A stretch of 8,394 nucleotides of DNA from Dehalococcoidia bacterium UBA3254 (GCA_002362735.1 DEUU01000476.1:1-8394); one strand, 5' to 3'. Shown: positions 1 to 5,951, counted from the stretch's first letter. Notes: generated from the letters alone by a model not told the origin. A program made the numbers and translations.

Positions 1-239
1 AAAAAAATCGCGCTGTCGATCTTTTTGAGTGAACCGGTATTAAGGGCATCCTGTAAATTTTTCGCGGCGGCCTTGTATTCCCCCTCTTCATAATTCTTGA
101 TCCCTTTGGCCAGCAACTGCTCACCCGCACTCTGAGGCGGTTGTTTGGCAGGCTGATCCTTTCCGGGAAGCAATGCACAGCTGCTCAGAATTATGATTCC
201 GACCAGAAGAAGGAGGATCCTATAGCGTAAAACAGTCAT
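1..239 (-). CDS. Putative lipoprotein with TPR-like region, 3' end beyond the window
   Basis: The first 79 codons of a minus-strand gene are present; the rest lies beyond the left edge. Residues 5-20 form a short basic then hydrophobic signal sequence ending in a lipobox (LSSC, Cys21), so the product should be exported and lipid-anchored. After a Pro/Gln-rich linker (about 27-40), residues 41-79 (QLLAKGIKNYEEGEYKAA onward) look like the first helix pair of a tetratricopeptide-type repeat. The start ATG (239-237) has a perfect GGAGG (251-247) with a 7-nt spacer. The gene begins 14 bp after the cyclase stop codon, so both are probably cotranscribed. The arrangement resembles small lipoproteins annotated as TssQ-like in type VI secretion contexts, but no secretion gene is visible here and I do not assign that name. 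A scaffold role for the cyclase in the envelope is only a guess. Confidence 0.8.
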   Translation of the reverse strand, partial: MTVLRYRILLLLVGIIILSSCALLPGKDQPAKQPPQSAGEQLLAKGIKNYEEGEYKAAAKNLQDALNTGSLKKIDSAIF

Positions 240-253
240 ATCCAAACCTCCAG

Positions 254-1597
254 TTAACGGAATTTATGTTTGATCTTTAACTGTTCTCCAGGTTTCAGGT
301 CCACAGTCTGCTTATAGGGAGCAAAGGTCGTATTCCGGATTTCTATCTGGTGCTTGCCCGGCGGCAACTGCAGGCTGTTCATGGGGGGTGAAATGCCCTT
401 TTTATTGCCGTCCACATAGACTTCTCCCCAGGGCGCGATACCCAGCGAAACGGTGGCGGGTGCGGCAGGTTTCGCGGGGGGCTCTGTCTTTCCGGTTTCC
501 ACGGGCGCTTCCACCCGTTTGGCATCGGAGGGGGGTTCCGCCTTCTGGGCCTTCGGTGGAGCCTCTGCCTTCTGGGCTGCCTCCGGAACCGCTGCGGCTG
601 GCTGTGATGGAACCGCTACAGCTGCCTGTGATGGGATCGTTTCGGCTGCCGGTAAAGCGACCGTTCCAGGGTCTTTTTCCGGCGCTTTGCCTGTACTCCA
701 CAGGATGATCGGCACACTGATCAGGATGATGATGAATGCGGCTACCGCATAGAGTGCGGTCCGGTTGCTTCGCAACGCATTCCAGTTCAACGTTTTCGCG
801 CCCCAGTCGATCAACGTTTTTATCCCGTCAAGCGACTTCACGCGCCAGCCGCCCAGCATTGTTTTGAAACCAAGCAGCAAGGCAGACGGCTGGGAGGGAC
901 GAAGCGGTTGGCCGGCATCCGCCGTGACGGTTTTGCCACTTTGCCCACCGGTATCCCTATCGGCGGCGGCAGCCGACACCTCACCGGCGCTCACTTCCTT
1001 GACCTGCGCTTCTTTTTTCTGCACAGGTGGAGCGGGCGGCGGAATTTTTTCCTTTTCCTCAGGATACACCGAGTAGACCTGATGTTCCCGCACATGTTTG
1101 TCGGCGCGCGAACCTTCATAATGGAAAAGCTTGGCATATTCCTGAGAAAGGCGGGAAATCACCTCGAAATAGGAACGGGAAACGAGGACTTGTCCGGGCT
1201 TGGCGAAGCTCATCACGCGCTGGGCCACATTGATCCCGTCACCGATCAGATTACGCTGTGCGTTGATATCCTGGACCAGTTTGACCGGCCCGAGGTTAAT
1301 TCCCATGCGGGCGGAAAGATGGGGCGTTAACGCTTTGTCCTCACCGATGATCGCATCGCGGATACTCAGGGCCACAAAGAGGGCGTCCTCAGGATCGCCC
1401 AGAAAACTGATAGCGGCCCCGTCCCCTGTATCCAGGATAATGCGGTCATTGACCGCTACATCCTTAATCGCCTCAGCCAGTATCGCGTTGAACCGGTCCT
1501 TCAGCCGGATCTGCTCATCCACCGGTAACTGGGAGTATTCCACGATATCCAGAAAAACAACACTGCATATAAATGTTCTATTCGTTGTGTGGTCCAT
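254..1597 (-). CDS. Class III adenylate/guanylate cyclase-domain protein with one TM helix and C-terminal PEGA-like domain
   Basis: This 447-aa protein has four parts: a cytoplasmic class III nucleotide cyclase domain (about 8-178), a Pro/Ala/Lys-rich linker (about 184-275), one transmembrane helix (about 281-300), and a second Pro/Ala-rich linker followed by a PEGA-like beta domain (about 383-446, with GEVYVDGNKKG and LPPGKHQIEI), which should face the periplasm. The metal-binding aspartates are visible as D17 (FLDIVEYS) and D59 (DTGDG). The transition-state residues N123 and R127 are in INVAQR. The adenine-selecting lysine position appears to be L55 and its partner Asp position N116, so ATP preference cannot be assumed and the enzyme may be atypical or weakly active. 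The ATG at 1597 has GGAGAG about 9 nt upstream. The lipoprotein gene follows by 14 bp. A promoter candidate lies at 1795-1822. The domain calls are firm; substrate and signal are unknown. Confidence 0.88.
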   Translation of the reverse strand: MDHTTNRTFICSVVFLDIVEYSQLPVDEQIRLKDRFNAILAEAIKDVAVNDRIILDTGDGAAISFLGDPEDALFVALSIRDAIIGEDKALTPHLSARMGINLGPVKLVQDINAQRNLIGDGINVAQRVMSFAKPGQVLVSRSYFEVISRLSQEYAKLFHYEGSRADKHVREHQVYSVYPEEKEKIPPPAPPVQKKEAQVKEVSAGEVSAAAADRDTGGQSGKTVTADAGQPLRPSQPSALLLGFKTMLGGWRVKSLDGIKTLIDWGAKTLNWNALRSNRTALYAVAAFIIILISVPIILWSTGKAPEKDPGTVALPAAETIPSQAAVAVPSQPAAAVPEAAQKAEAPPKAQKAEPPSDAKRVEAPVETGKTEPPAKPAAPATVSLGIAPWGEVYVDGNKKGISPPMNSLQLPPGKHQIEIRNTTFAPYKQTVDLKPGEQLKIKHKFR

Positions 1598-1794
1598 ATG
1601 GTCACTCTCCGGAGATCATCTTCTTATGTGTGGTATTTTACTTCATCTTGAGGATACTCTTTTCATAAAACGACTGGCGATGGGGATCGACGCCGTTTCA
1701 ATCCACTGAAACCGGGTGTGGATGATGGGAAGGACATCTTGCGCAGGAGAAAAACATAGAGTCGCTCCTCCTTCTGTATCTCCTAATAGTTCAA
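1598..1794 (-). other. Long 5' leader upstream of the cyclase, with one hairpin
   Basis: The predicted leader contains an inverted repeat with 6-bp arms and a 6-nt loop (GTTTCA 1695-1700 and TGAAAC 1707-1712 on the plus strand). It also has a GGAGGAG followed by an ATG that opens a frame of only 19 codons (near 1754). I see no recognised riboswitch and no T-tract that would make this a classic attenuator. A leader this long in compact bacterial DNA may hold post-transcriptional control, but the sequence does not prove it. Confidence 0.3.
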
Positions 1795-1822
1795 ATGATA
1801 CCTTTTTTCTATCAATTGTCAA
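1795..1822 (-). promoter_or_regulatory. Sigma-70-type promoter for the cyclase-lipoprotein operon
   Basis: On the minus strand a perfect TTGACA (1822-1817) and TATCAT (1800-1795, 5 of 6 to TATAAT) are separated by 16 nt. Transcription would begin near 1788 and leave a leader of about 190 nt before the cyclase ATG at 1597. It is the best promoter match I found in the window. A short open frame that spans it on the same strand is therefore probably not a gene. Confidence 0.6.
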
Positions 1823-1880
1823 GCATACTCCACCCTTTTTTCGCGAGACTCGTTCGCATTCGGTTTTTTTAAACAAACCA

Positions 1881-3185
1881 TTACCGGGATGACTCTACGT
1901 ACTGAACGATCTTCTCACCGAGGGTCCGGACGACCTGTTCGAATTTCGCCTCGTCCCGGTCCAGCAGCGTCATCCGGAAACCGGGGAGATCGGTAAAGAA
2001 GGAGGTCAGCGGGATTACACAGATCCCCGTCGCGCCCAAGAGATAATAGACGAAGCGTTTATCGAACTCGACGGGCTCCATAACCAGCTTTTCGATATAG
2101 GTCCGGATGTCTTCCTGAGCGATCGGCAGACGCTGACGGCTGTTCAAGACCGCCTCGTTGAAGACGACCGTCATGTAAAAGGCGCCGCAGGTCCGGTTGA
2201 CCATGACGTAGGGCAGGTCCTTGAGGATCCGGTAGGCGATGTTCGAGAGCTTTTCATAATGACGAATCCGTTCGTCGAGGCAGGGCTGGAACTCCGGATG
2301 GTTCATGATCTTGGGTATTGCCATCTGTGGAAGAGTGGTGGAGCAGACCTCCGACATTTTCTGTGTCAGGATGGCGTCGATGTAACGTCTGAAAACCTCG
2401 TCCCTGTCGGCGTTGTAGATCTCCATCCAGCCGCAGCGGGAACCGGGCCAGGGGAATTCCTTGGAGATCCCTTTCATGCTGATCCCCGGCACATCGCCGA
2501 CAATGTCGGACAGGGGAACGGTATTCCGGCCGTTGTAGACGATATTCTGGTAAGTCTCGTCGAAAATAAGGAACAGGTCGTAGGTTTTGGCGATTTCCAC
2601 GATCCGCCGGAGCGTCTCCTCGGGGTAGACGTAGCCAGTGGGATTGTCGGGATTGATGACGAGGATCCCGACGATGGCCCGGTGGCTTTTCACCTTCCTT
2701 TCCAGTTCGTTGATGTCGGGAGACCAGTCGCAGTAAGGATTCATCCGGTACGTATTCGGAGGAAAGGAGGCGTGAAGGACTTCCGCCAACAGGTGCGTGG
2801 AGTAGGTTGGCTCCGGCATGATGATCCGCACGTCGACGCGGATGGCACTGTATGCGCGGGCGATCGCATCGCCCAGACCGTTGAAGAAGATGATGTCCTC
2901 GTGCGTGATCTGTGCCTTTCCGCGTCTGTTGACCTGTTCGGCGAGATACTCCCGCGTCGCATCCATCCCCTTTGTGGGGGAATAACCGTATGTGCGATCC
3001 TCACGCAGCAGGTCGGTGAGCACCTCCTTCATCCAGCCGGGAATCTTCTCCCCTTTCTGGACGGGATCGCCGATGTTTTCCCAAATCACTTCGATACCGG
3101 AACGCTTCAGTTTGTCTGCCACGCTCACAATGTTTCTGATCTCATACACCAGCCCGCTGCCACTTTTGGCAATGTCGAATCTCAT
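1881..3185 (-). CDS. Pyridoxal-phosphate-dependent class I/II aminotransferase
   Basis: This 434-aa fold-type I aminotransferase belongs to the AlaA/AspC-like group and would transfer an amino group between an amino acid and a 2-oxoacid in the cytoplasm. The family signatures are complete and in order: the substrate-side GDP near residue 39, N181 in NPDNPTG, D209 and Y212 in FDETYQN (the Asp contacts the pyridine nitrogen), the Schiff-base lysine K242 in GISKEF, the phosphate-binding R250 in PGSRCGW, and the carboxylate-binding arginine R404 in GFRMTLL. Length is normal to slightly long for the class. The ATG at 3185 has TGAGGA about 7 nt upstream. Its DNA is visibly richer in G+C than the genes to its right. 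The amino-acid substrate cannot be read from the sequence: alanine, aspartate and aromatic specificities all occur in this group. It is transcribed in the same direction as the DUF3467 gene, 93 bp downstream of it. Confidence 0.93.
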   Translation of the reverse strand: MRFDIAKSGSGLVYEIRNIVSVADKLKRSGIEVIWENIGDPVQKGEKIPGWMKEVLTDLLREDRTYGYSPTKGMDATREYLAEQVNRRGKAQITHEDIIFFNGLGDAIARAYSAIRVDVRIIMPEPTYSTHLLAEVLHASFPPNTYRMNPYCDWSPDINELERKVKSHRAIVGILVINPDNPTGYVYPEETLRRIVEIAKTYDLFLIFDETYQNIVYNGRNTVPLSDIVGDVPGISMKGISKEFPWPGSRCGWMEIYNADRDEVFRRYIDAILTQKMSEVCSTTLPQMAIPKIMNHPEFQPCLDERIRHYEKLSNIAYRILKDLPYVMVNRTCGAFYMTVVFNEAVLNSRQRLPIAQEDIRTYIEKLVMEPVEFDKRFVYYLLGATGICVIPLTSFFTDLPGFRMTLLDRDEAKFEQVVRTLGEKIVQYVESSR

Positions 3186-3278
3186 CTGTTCCTCATATAA
3201 AATGCATTAATAGAACCATTGATTTTTTATGGCATAACCGTAGACTCATCCTGAGCTTAAACCTGCAAGATTCAAAAA

Positions 3279-3569
3279 TTAATGAAATTTATGATCAACC
3301 GACACGGTTTCCCTGATGTTGCCAAATCGTTTCTCATAGTTATCAAGGTTTTCCTTTAGGGCGCTGATTATTCTTTTGACGTGAGCAGGACTGACAATTA
3401 TCCTTGAAAGCAGATGAGTACCGTTGGGCGCGTTTAAAAGCCAGTCAAGTATAAACTCATCCGCACTATGGGATACCATCATGCTATTGCTGTATCTTCC
3501 TCTCGACATTTCGTCCCCGATGTTGATCTGGAATTCCTTGGGCTTTAATGTTTTTGATGGATCGTCCAT
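3279..3569 (-). CDS. DUF3467 family protein
   Basis: This small protein (96 aa from the chosen start) matches the DUF3467 pattern: an N-terminal segment with Y-S-N (GRYSNSMMVSHS), then EFILDW, then SRIIVSPAHVKRIISALKEN and a closing YEKRFG. No catalytic motif or membrane segment is present, and the family's molecular role is not established. I chose the ATG at 3569 because GGAGG (3578-3574) sits 5 nt upstream of it. The first in-frame ATG at 3581 overlaps that ribosome binding site and has none of its own; using it would add only four residues. A 10-bp palindrome, TCCGCGCGGA (3601-3610), lies just upstream. The gene sits between the PEP-CTERM terminator and the aminotransferase, so it probably has its own promoter. 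The family assignment is from recognition of conserved residues, not a search. Confidence 0.85.
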   Translation of the reverse strand: MDDPSKTLKPKEFQINIGDEMSRGRYSNSMMVSHSADEFILDWLLNAPNGTHLLSRIIVSPAHVKRIISALKENLDNYEKRFGNIRETVSVDHKFH

Positions 3570-3600
3570 AATATCCTCCATAAATATTCAGGAAATAATG

Positions 3601-3610
3601 TCCGCGCGGA
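3601..3610. promoter_or_regulatory. 10-bp G+C-rich palindrome upstream of the DUF3467 gene
   Basis: TCCGCGCGGA is a perfect palindrome in otherwise A+T-rich DNA, about 31 bp before the DUF3467 start codon. It could be a protein-binding site. No factor can be named from sequence alone. Confidence 0.2.
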
Positions 3611-3683
3611 ATGTACTGCAACGCTCACTATCAAAAATATCGTTGGAAATCCATCATAAAGAAGAAATAATCTTTTGAAAAAT

Positions 3684-3712
3684 AAAAGGCAGAGCCGAAT
3701 GGCCTGCCTTTT
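3684..3712 (-). terminator. Intrinsic terminator after the PEP-CTERM gene
   Basis: A 9-bp stem (AAAAGGCAG 3684-3692 with CTGCCTTTT 3704-3712) continues, after one bulged A, as GCC/GGC with a GAAT tetraloop. Read on the minus strand it is followed by TTTTATTTTT, a proper U-tract. It begins 28 bp after the PEP-CTERM stop codon and should end that transcript before the DUF3467 gene. A T-run on the plus strand means it could also work in the other direction. Confidence 0.85.
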
Positions 3713-3740
3713 TGGAATAAGATTGTTTCAATTCTTTAAA

Positions 3741-4568
3741 TTATTTCCTCTGAAATTTTCTTCTCATTCCTGCCACTCCAGCCAATCCAAGAGCCAGTAG
3801 AAGCATTGTAGAAGGTTCCGGAACTTGTTCAGCCGGCTTCACATCCGACATTTCCTCATAGACCTCATTATTAACAGAGCCATTCCCTCCCATGAAATGT
3901 GAATCAGGCAAGAGGCTATCAACGGACTTCAATGCGGTGACAGGGATATAAGCGAACACGGTACCCCAGTCGCTGCCTGCGGTTAGCGCATAATTTAACA
4001 AAATCACGCTGTCGTCATCGATATCAAAATCGAGAGCAAGATCACCAGCGGGATTGTCTATGCCGTTAAAATCAGTTGTATATGCATCACTATTGAAATT
4101 ATTCAAGAATGCCAAATTCCCCTGATACAAATGCAATTCGTCCAACGACAAGAACGGATTGCCCCCGTTTTGATTTAGATCAAACCCAAAATCAAGGTAT
4201 GTATCCGATATGCCACGGAGTGTAAATATAGGCACGTCAGCTAACAGTATACCAAGAGTATCCGGACCATTTTGGGCATTGAATAATGCAGTTCCTCCGG
4301 GAAGAAAGCGGCCATTCGTGTTGGAAACCCGCATCTGATGAGCAATAGTCTTTTCAATTTGATCGAATGGATCAACGACGCCCGATCCAAATGGTGCCAA
4401 GTTTGCTTCATATAAATACCCCCCATTGGCACCACCGGAGAAGCCATCGTTCGTGAAATCTATCATGGTCAATAGACCAGCCACCAGCAATAGAAGCAAG
4501 AACATAGCAAATGCAACCGTAGATAATTTATATCTTCTATATCTTCTCAAGCTTCTATGTCTTCTCAT
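3741..4568 (-). CDS. PEP-CTERM sorting domain-containing exported protein
   Basis: This 275-aa exported protein has a very basic N-terminus (Arg-rich, residues 2-14), a hydrophobic signal segment (about 17-36), a polar Asp/Asn/Gly-rich body (about 37-248), and a textbook PEP-CTERM tail. The tail consists of VPEPSTM (249-255), a short hydrophobic helix (255-267) and a basic end (RRKFQRK). PEP-CTERM tails are processed by exosortase (EpsH/XrtA-type) in bacteria that make exopolysaccharide, so the protein is probably delivered to the cell surface or matrix. No exosortase gene is in the window. Body segments such as LDFGFDLNQNGGNPFLSLDEL and the later LLNY and FAYIPV strands recall other PEP-CTERM proteins, but I know no function for them. 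The ATG at 4568 has GGAGG about 8 nt upstream. A TATAAT (4617-4612) could serve as its -10 box. The terminator follows at 3684-3712. Confidence 0.92.
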   Translation of the reverse strand: MRRHRSLRRYRRYKLSTVAFAMFLLLLLVAGLLTMIDFTNDGFSGGANGGYLYEANLAPFGSGVVDPFDQIEKTIAHQMRVSNTNGRFLPGGTALFNAQNGPDTLGILLADVPIFTLRGISDTYLDFGFDLNQNGGNPFLSLDELHLYQGNLAFLNNFNSDAYTTDFNGIDNPAGDLALDFDIDDDSVILLNYALTAGSDWGTVFAYIPVTALKSVDSLLPDSHFMGGNGSVNNEVYEEMSDVKPAEQVPEPSTMLLLALGLAGVAGMRRKFQRK

Positions 4569-4611
4569 TTTCGCGTCCTCCCCTCTCAGGGATCATTCGG
4601 TGATATTAGGA

Positions 4612-4617
4612 ATTATA
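4612..4617 (-). promoter_or_regulatory. Candidate -10 box for the PEP-CTERM gene
   Basis: The minus strand reads a perfect TATAAT here, which puts a start site near 4605 and gives a leader of about 37 nt. No good -35 hexamer is found 16-18 bp upstream, so an activator may be needed or the match may be chance in A+T-rich DNA. No sigma-54 type -24/-12 pair was seen. Confidence 0.35.
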
Positions 4618-4674
4618 CTCTAAAATGGCTGCCAATAACATAATTATTTAACAATCAAAGATGTTCTATCATCA

Positions 4675-4876
4675 ATTGAATACACCATCATGTCATACAA
4701 TGTCATGCAATATTAATACCAGTGAATGAAAATAGTACATAAACAATCAATATTAATACGTATTACTATATCAGGTTTTGTCATATAGAAAATTTGTCTG
4801 AACACATGGAGGATCATTTATGGTCATGGTTGTAAATAATTCCGACATTGGCAGAACTGTTCGTGAGAGATGGAAA
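4675..4876 (+). repeat. Left copy of a 202-bp inverted repeat
   Basis: This segment aligns to the reverse complement of 6553-6754 over its full length without a gap. By hand count about 139 of 202 positions match (about 69%): 36/54 in the outer part, 21/36 in the middle and 82/112 in the inner part. The best part, 4815-4854, matches at 36 of 40. Similarity falls to background just outside both ends. The copy holds the start of a small reading frame (ATG at 4820) and about 145 bp upstream of it. Within it are tandem 10-mers (4690-4709), a 12-mer repeated 40 bp apart (4708-4719, 4748-4759) and a 12-bp palindrome (4754-4765). Confidence 0.8.
4690..4765. repeat. Cluster of short direct repeats and a palindrome
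   Basis: ATGTCATACA (4690-4699) is followed directly by ATGTCATGCA (4700-4709), a period of one helical turn. CAATATTAATAC occurs exactly at 4708-4719 and again at 4748-4759, 40 bp apart or about four turns. TAATACGTATTA (4754-4765) is a perfect 12-bp palindrome overlapping the second 12-mer. Helically phased sites like these are typical of operators. They lie about 75-150 bp upstream of the PEP-CTERM -10 candidate and upstream of the small frame at 4820. Confidence 0.4.
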
Positions 4877-4942
4877 GGGATATTTAATAATATATACTAT
4901 AATATCAGTATTTTAATATCTATATGTGGTCCGGGAAGCTAA
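4820..4942 (+). CDS. Possible small protein (40 aa), unknown; perhaps a truncated regulator start
   Basis: A 40-codon frame begins at ATG 4820 behind a perfect GGAGG (4808-4812) with a 7-nt spacer, the same style of ribosome binding site used by the DUF3467 and sensor genes nearby. It reads VVNNSDIGRTVRERW early on. The matching frame in the inverted copy near 6609-6523 reads VVNKSDIGRAIGEIW. Over 19 codons the differences fall five times at third, four at first and once at second positions, which fits past selection on protein. The SDIGR.(V/I).E.W pattern resembles the first helix of small HipB/XRE-type antitoxin-like regulators. However, no helix-turn-helix follows and the second half is A+T-rich and unremarkable. 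It may be a real small gene, or the surviving start of a broken one. Confidence 0.4.
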   Translation: MVMVVNNSDIGRTVRERWKGIFNNIYYNISILISICGPGS

Positions 4943-5359
4943 TGTAAAGCATTCCGACACCGTTATCATTATCTTCTGAATATCGAGCTTTGACATTATA
5001 TCATATATGGTAAGGCCGCTGGTACCGGAACAGAGTGAAAACAGAAAATAGGATATGTAAAACAACATATTACATTATTGGGTATCTTGAATGGTTGGGA
5101 CATTCTAAAAAATTACAACGTTTATCCCCTATAATCGGCGGCTGTCGGAATAAATAACAATTTAATGAATCTAAAGTATGAAAAAATGGAATTGATCCTT
5201 TATCTTGCTTGAGCAGATCAGGCACATTGTATTTATTTAATGAATAAAAGCAAGAGGCTGCGTATTGATGTTTCAGTGATGGATCAAGCCTGATACTCAC
5301 GGCACGTTTTGTGCTTATAATCAATCGACTAAAATTGATTGGAACATAGAGCGGTGCTT
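4877..5359. other. A+T-rich spacer upstream of the RHH-PilZ gene
   Basis: Apart from the end of the small frame (to 4942) and the promoter near 5316, I see no convincing gene here. A minus-strand frame at 5324-5070 begins (TTG start, no ribosome binding site) with AVSIRLDPSLKHQYAA, which looks like the beta strand and first helix of a ribbon-helix-helix protein. What follows does not continue the fold, so it is at best a decayed gene. A TTGACA at 4990-4995 lacks a suitable -10 box. No terminator or structured RNA was recognised. Confidence 0.4.
5316..5340 (+). promoter_or_regulatory. -10 box and overlapping inverted repeat before the RHH-PilZ gene
   Basis: TATAAT at 5316-5321 is a perfect -10 box, with a weak -35 region. 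Overlapping it, AATCAAT (5319-5325) and ATTGATT (5334-5340) form a perfect 7-bp inverted repeat with an 8-nt spacer, covering the -10 edge and the expected start site near 5328. A protein bound there would block transcription. Ribbon-helix-helix proteins often bind such repeats in their own promoters, so autorepression is a reasonable hypothesis. Confidence 0.45.
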
Positions 5360-5848
5360 ATGAAAAAAGAAAGCCTCATATGTTTTCGCACCAGCAAGAG
5401 CCTGCATGAAACTCTGGTCCAGATTGCCAAAGATGGTCAGAGATCTTTATCGTCAGTTATCGAAATAGCCCTGATCCAGTACCTCAAAGAGAAAAAGGCA
5501 TTCCAGGGTGTTAAAAAAGAAAAACGCCAATATCTAAGAAAAACTCTTTCAATTCCTGCCGTTATTCATAAACAAGAACCTGAACAAATGGGTGTGGGAG
5601 CTATTACGGATATTTCGCTTGGCGGCGTAAAAGTTTTAATTCCGAAAGATTTCAGTCATAAGATGATGATTGATTCGCAATGTGCAAGGTTTGAACTTGT
5701 TTTCACGTTGCCTGCCATAAATATGCCTATAAAATTGTCCTGTGAGTCTAAACGAGTGATTGATTCGCCGGACAGCGTCCATATCGGCGCCTCCTTCGTC
5801 GACGCCAATTTTCAAAGCTATAAGGCACTCCAGACCTATCTGATGTAA
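5360..5848 (+). CDS. Ribbon-helix-helix / PilZ fusion, probable c-di-GMP-responsive DNA-binding regulator
   Basis: This 162-aa protein joins two domains. Residues 4-44 have the ribbon-helix-helix pattern of the CopG/Arc type: a short strand (SLICFRTS), helix A (KSLHETLVQIAKDG), the turn residues QRSLSS and helix B (VIEIALIQYLKEKK). Residues 55-162 form a PilZ domain with both c-di-GMP-binding motifs intact: RQYLR (R56 and R60, RxxxR) and DISLGG (D84, S86, G89, DxSxxG). It ends in the usual HIGASFVD strand and a final helix. PilZ domains bind c-di-GMP and RHH domains dimerise on DNA, so a transcription factor controlled by c-di-GMP is the natural reading. The ATG at 5360 is preferred over an upstream in-frame TTG (5339), which has no ribosome binding site and lies inside the promoter repeat. 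The ATG's own site is weak. A sensor gene follows after 103 bp. Targets are unknown. Confidence 0.88.
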   Translation: MKKESLICFRTSKSLHETLVQIAKDGQRSLSSVIEIALIQYLKEKKAFQGVKKEKRQYLRKTLSIPAVIHKQEPEQMGVGAITDISLGGVKVLIPKDFSHKMMIDSQCARFELVFTLPAINMPIKLSCESKRVIDSPDSVHIGASFVDANFQSYKALQTYLM

Positions 5849-5863
5849 TATTTATATTCCTCT

Positions 5864-5877
5864 ATCAAATATTTGAT
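5864..5877. promoter_or_regulatory. 14-bp perfect palindrome between the RHH-PilZ and sensor genes
   Basis: ATCAAATATTTGAT is a perfect 14-bp palindrome 16 bp after the RHH-PilZ stop codon. A run of seven T begins 12 nt later (5889-5895), too far for a normal terminator, and the stem is A+T-only at its centre. It shares the ATCAA half-site type with the inverted repeat at 5319-5340, so it may be a second operator for the same protein. Base composition makes chance similarity possible. Confidence 0.3.
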
Positions 5878-5951
5878 GATGAAATTACTTTTTTTATATT
5901 TAGTTAATTATTTCATGGTATTAATAACACAATCGTCTGGAGGATAAATAT

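Noticed and set aside
388..1709. Several plus-strand frames opposite the cyclase gene
   Set aside because: They overlap one another, have low-complexity compositions, and mirror a gene with clear domains on the minus strand.
1695..1712. GTTTCAATCCAC, identical to one end of common type I-C CRISPR repeats
   Set aside because: It occurs once, the rest of the repeat is absent, there are no spacers or cas genes, and the sequence is better described as a small hairpin in the cyclase leader.
1643..1876. 77-codon minus-strand frame between the cyclase and the aminotransferase
   Set aside because: It uses a TTG start without a ribosome binding site, shows no family resemblance, and spans the best promoter in the window.
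2259..3200. 313-codon plus-strand frame
   Set aside because: It is antisense to the aminotransferase, whose motifs are complete. The long open frame is an effect of high G+C codon usage.
4569..5359. c-di-GMP (GEMM) riboswitch in the long spacer near the PilZ gene
   Set aside because: I found none of the conserved GEMM core sequences on either strand.
5339..5359. Upstream TTG start for the RHH-PilZ gene
   Set aside because: It lies within the promoter-proximal inverted repeat, would leave only about 11 nt of leader, and has no ribosome binding site. The ATG at 5360 also begins exactly before the RHH strand.
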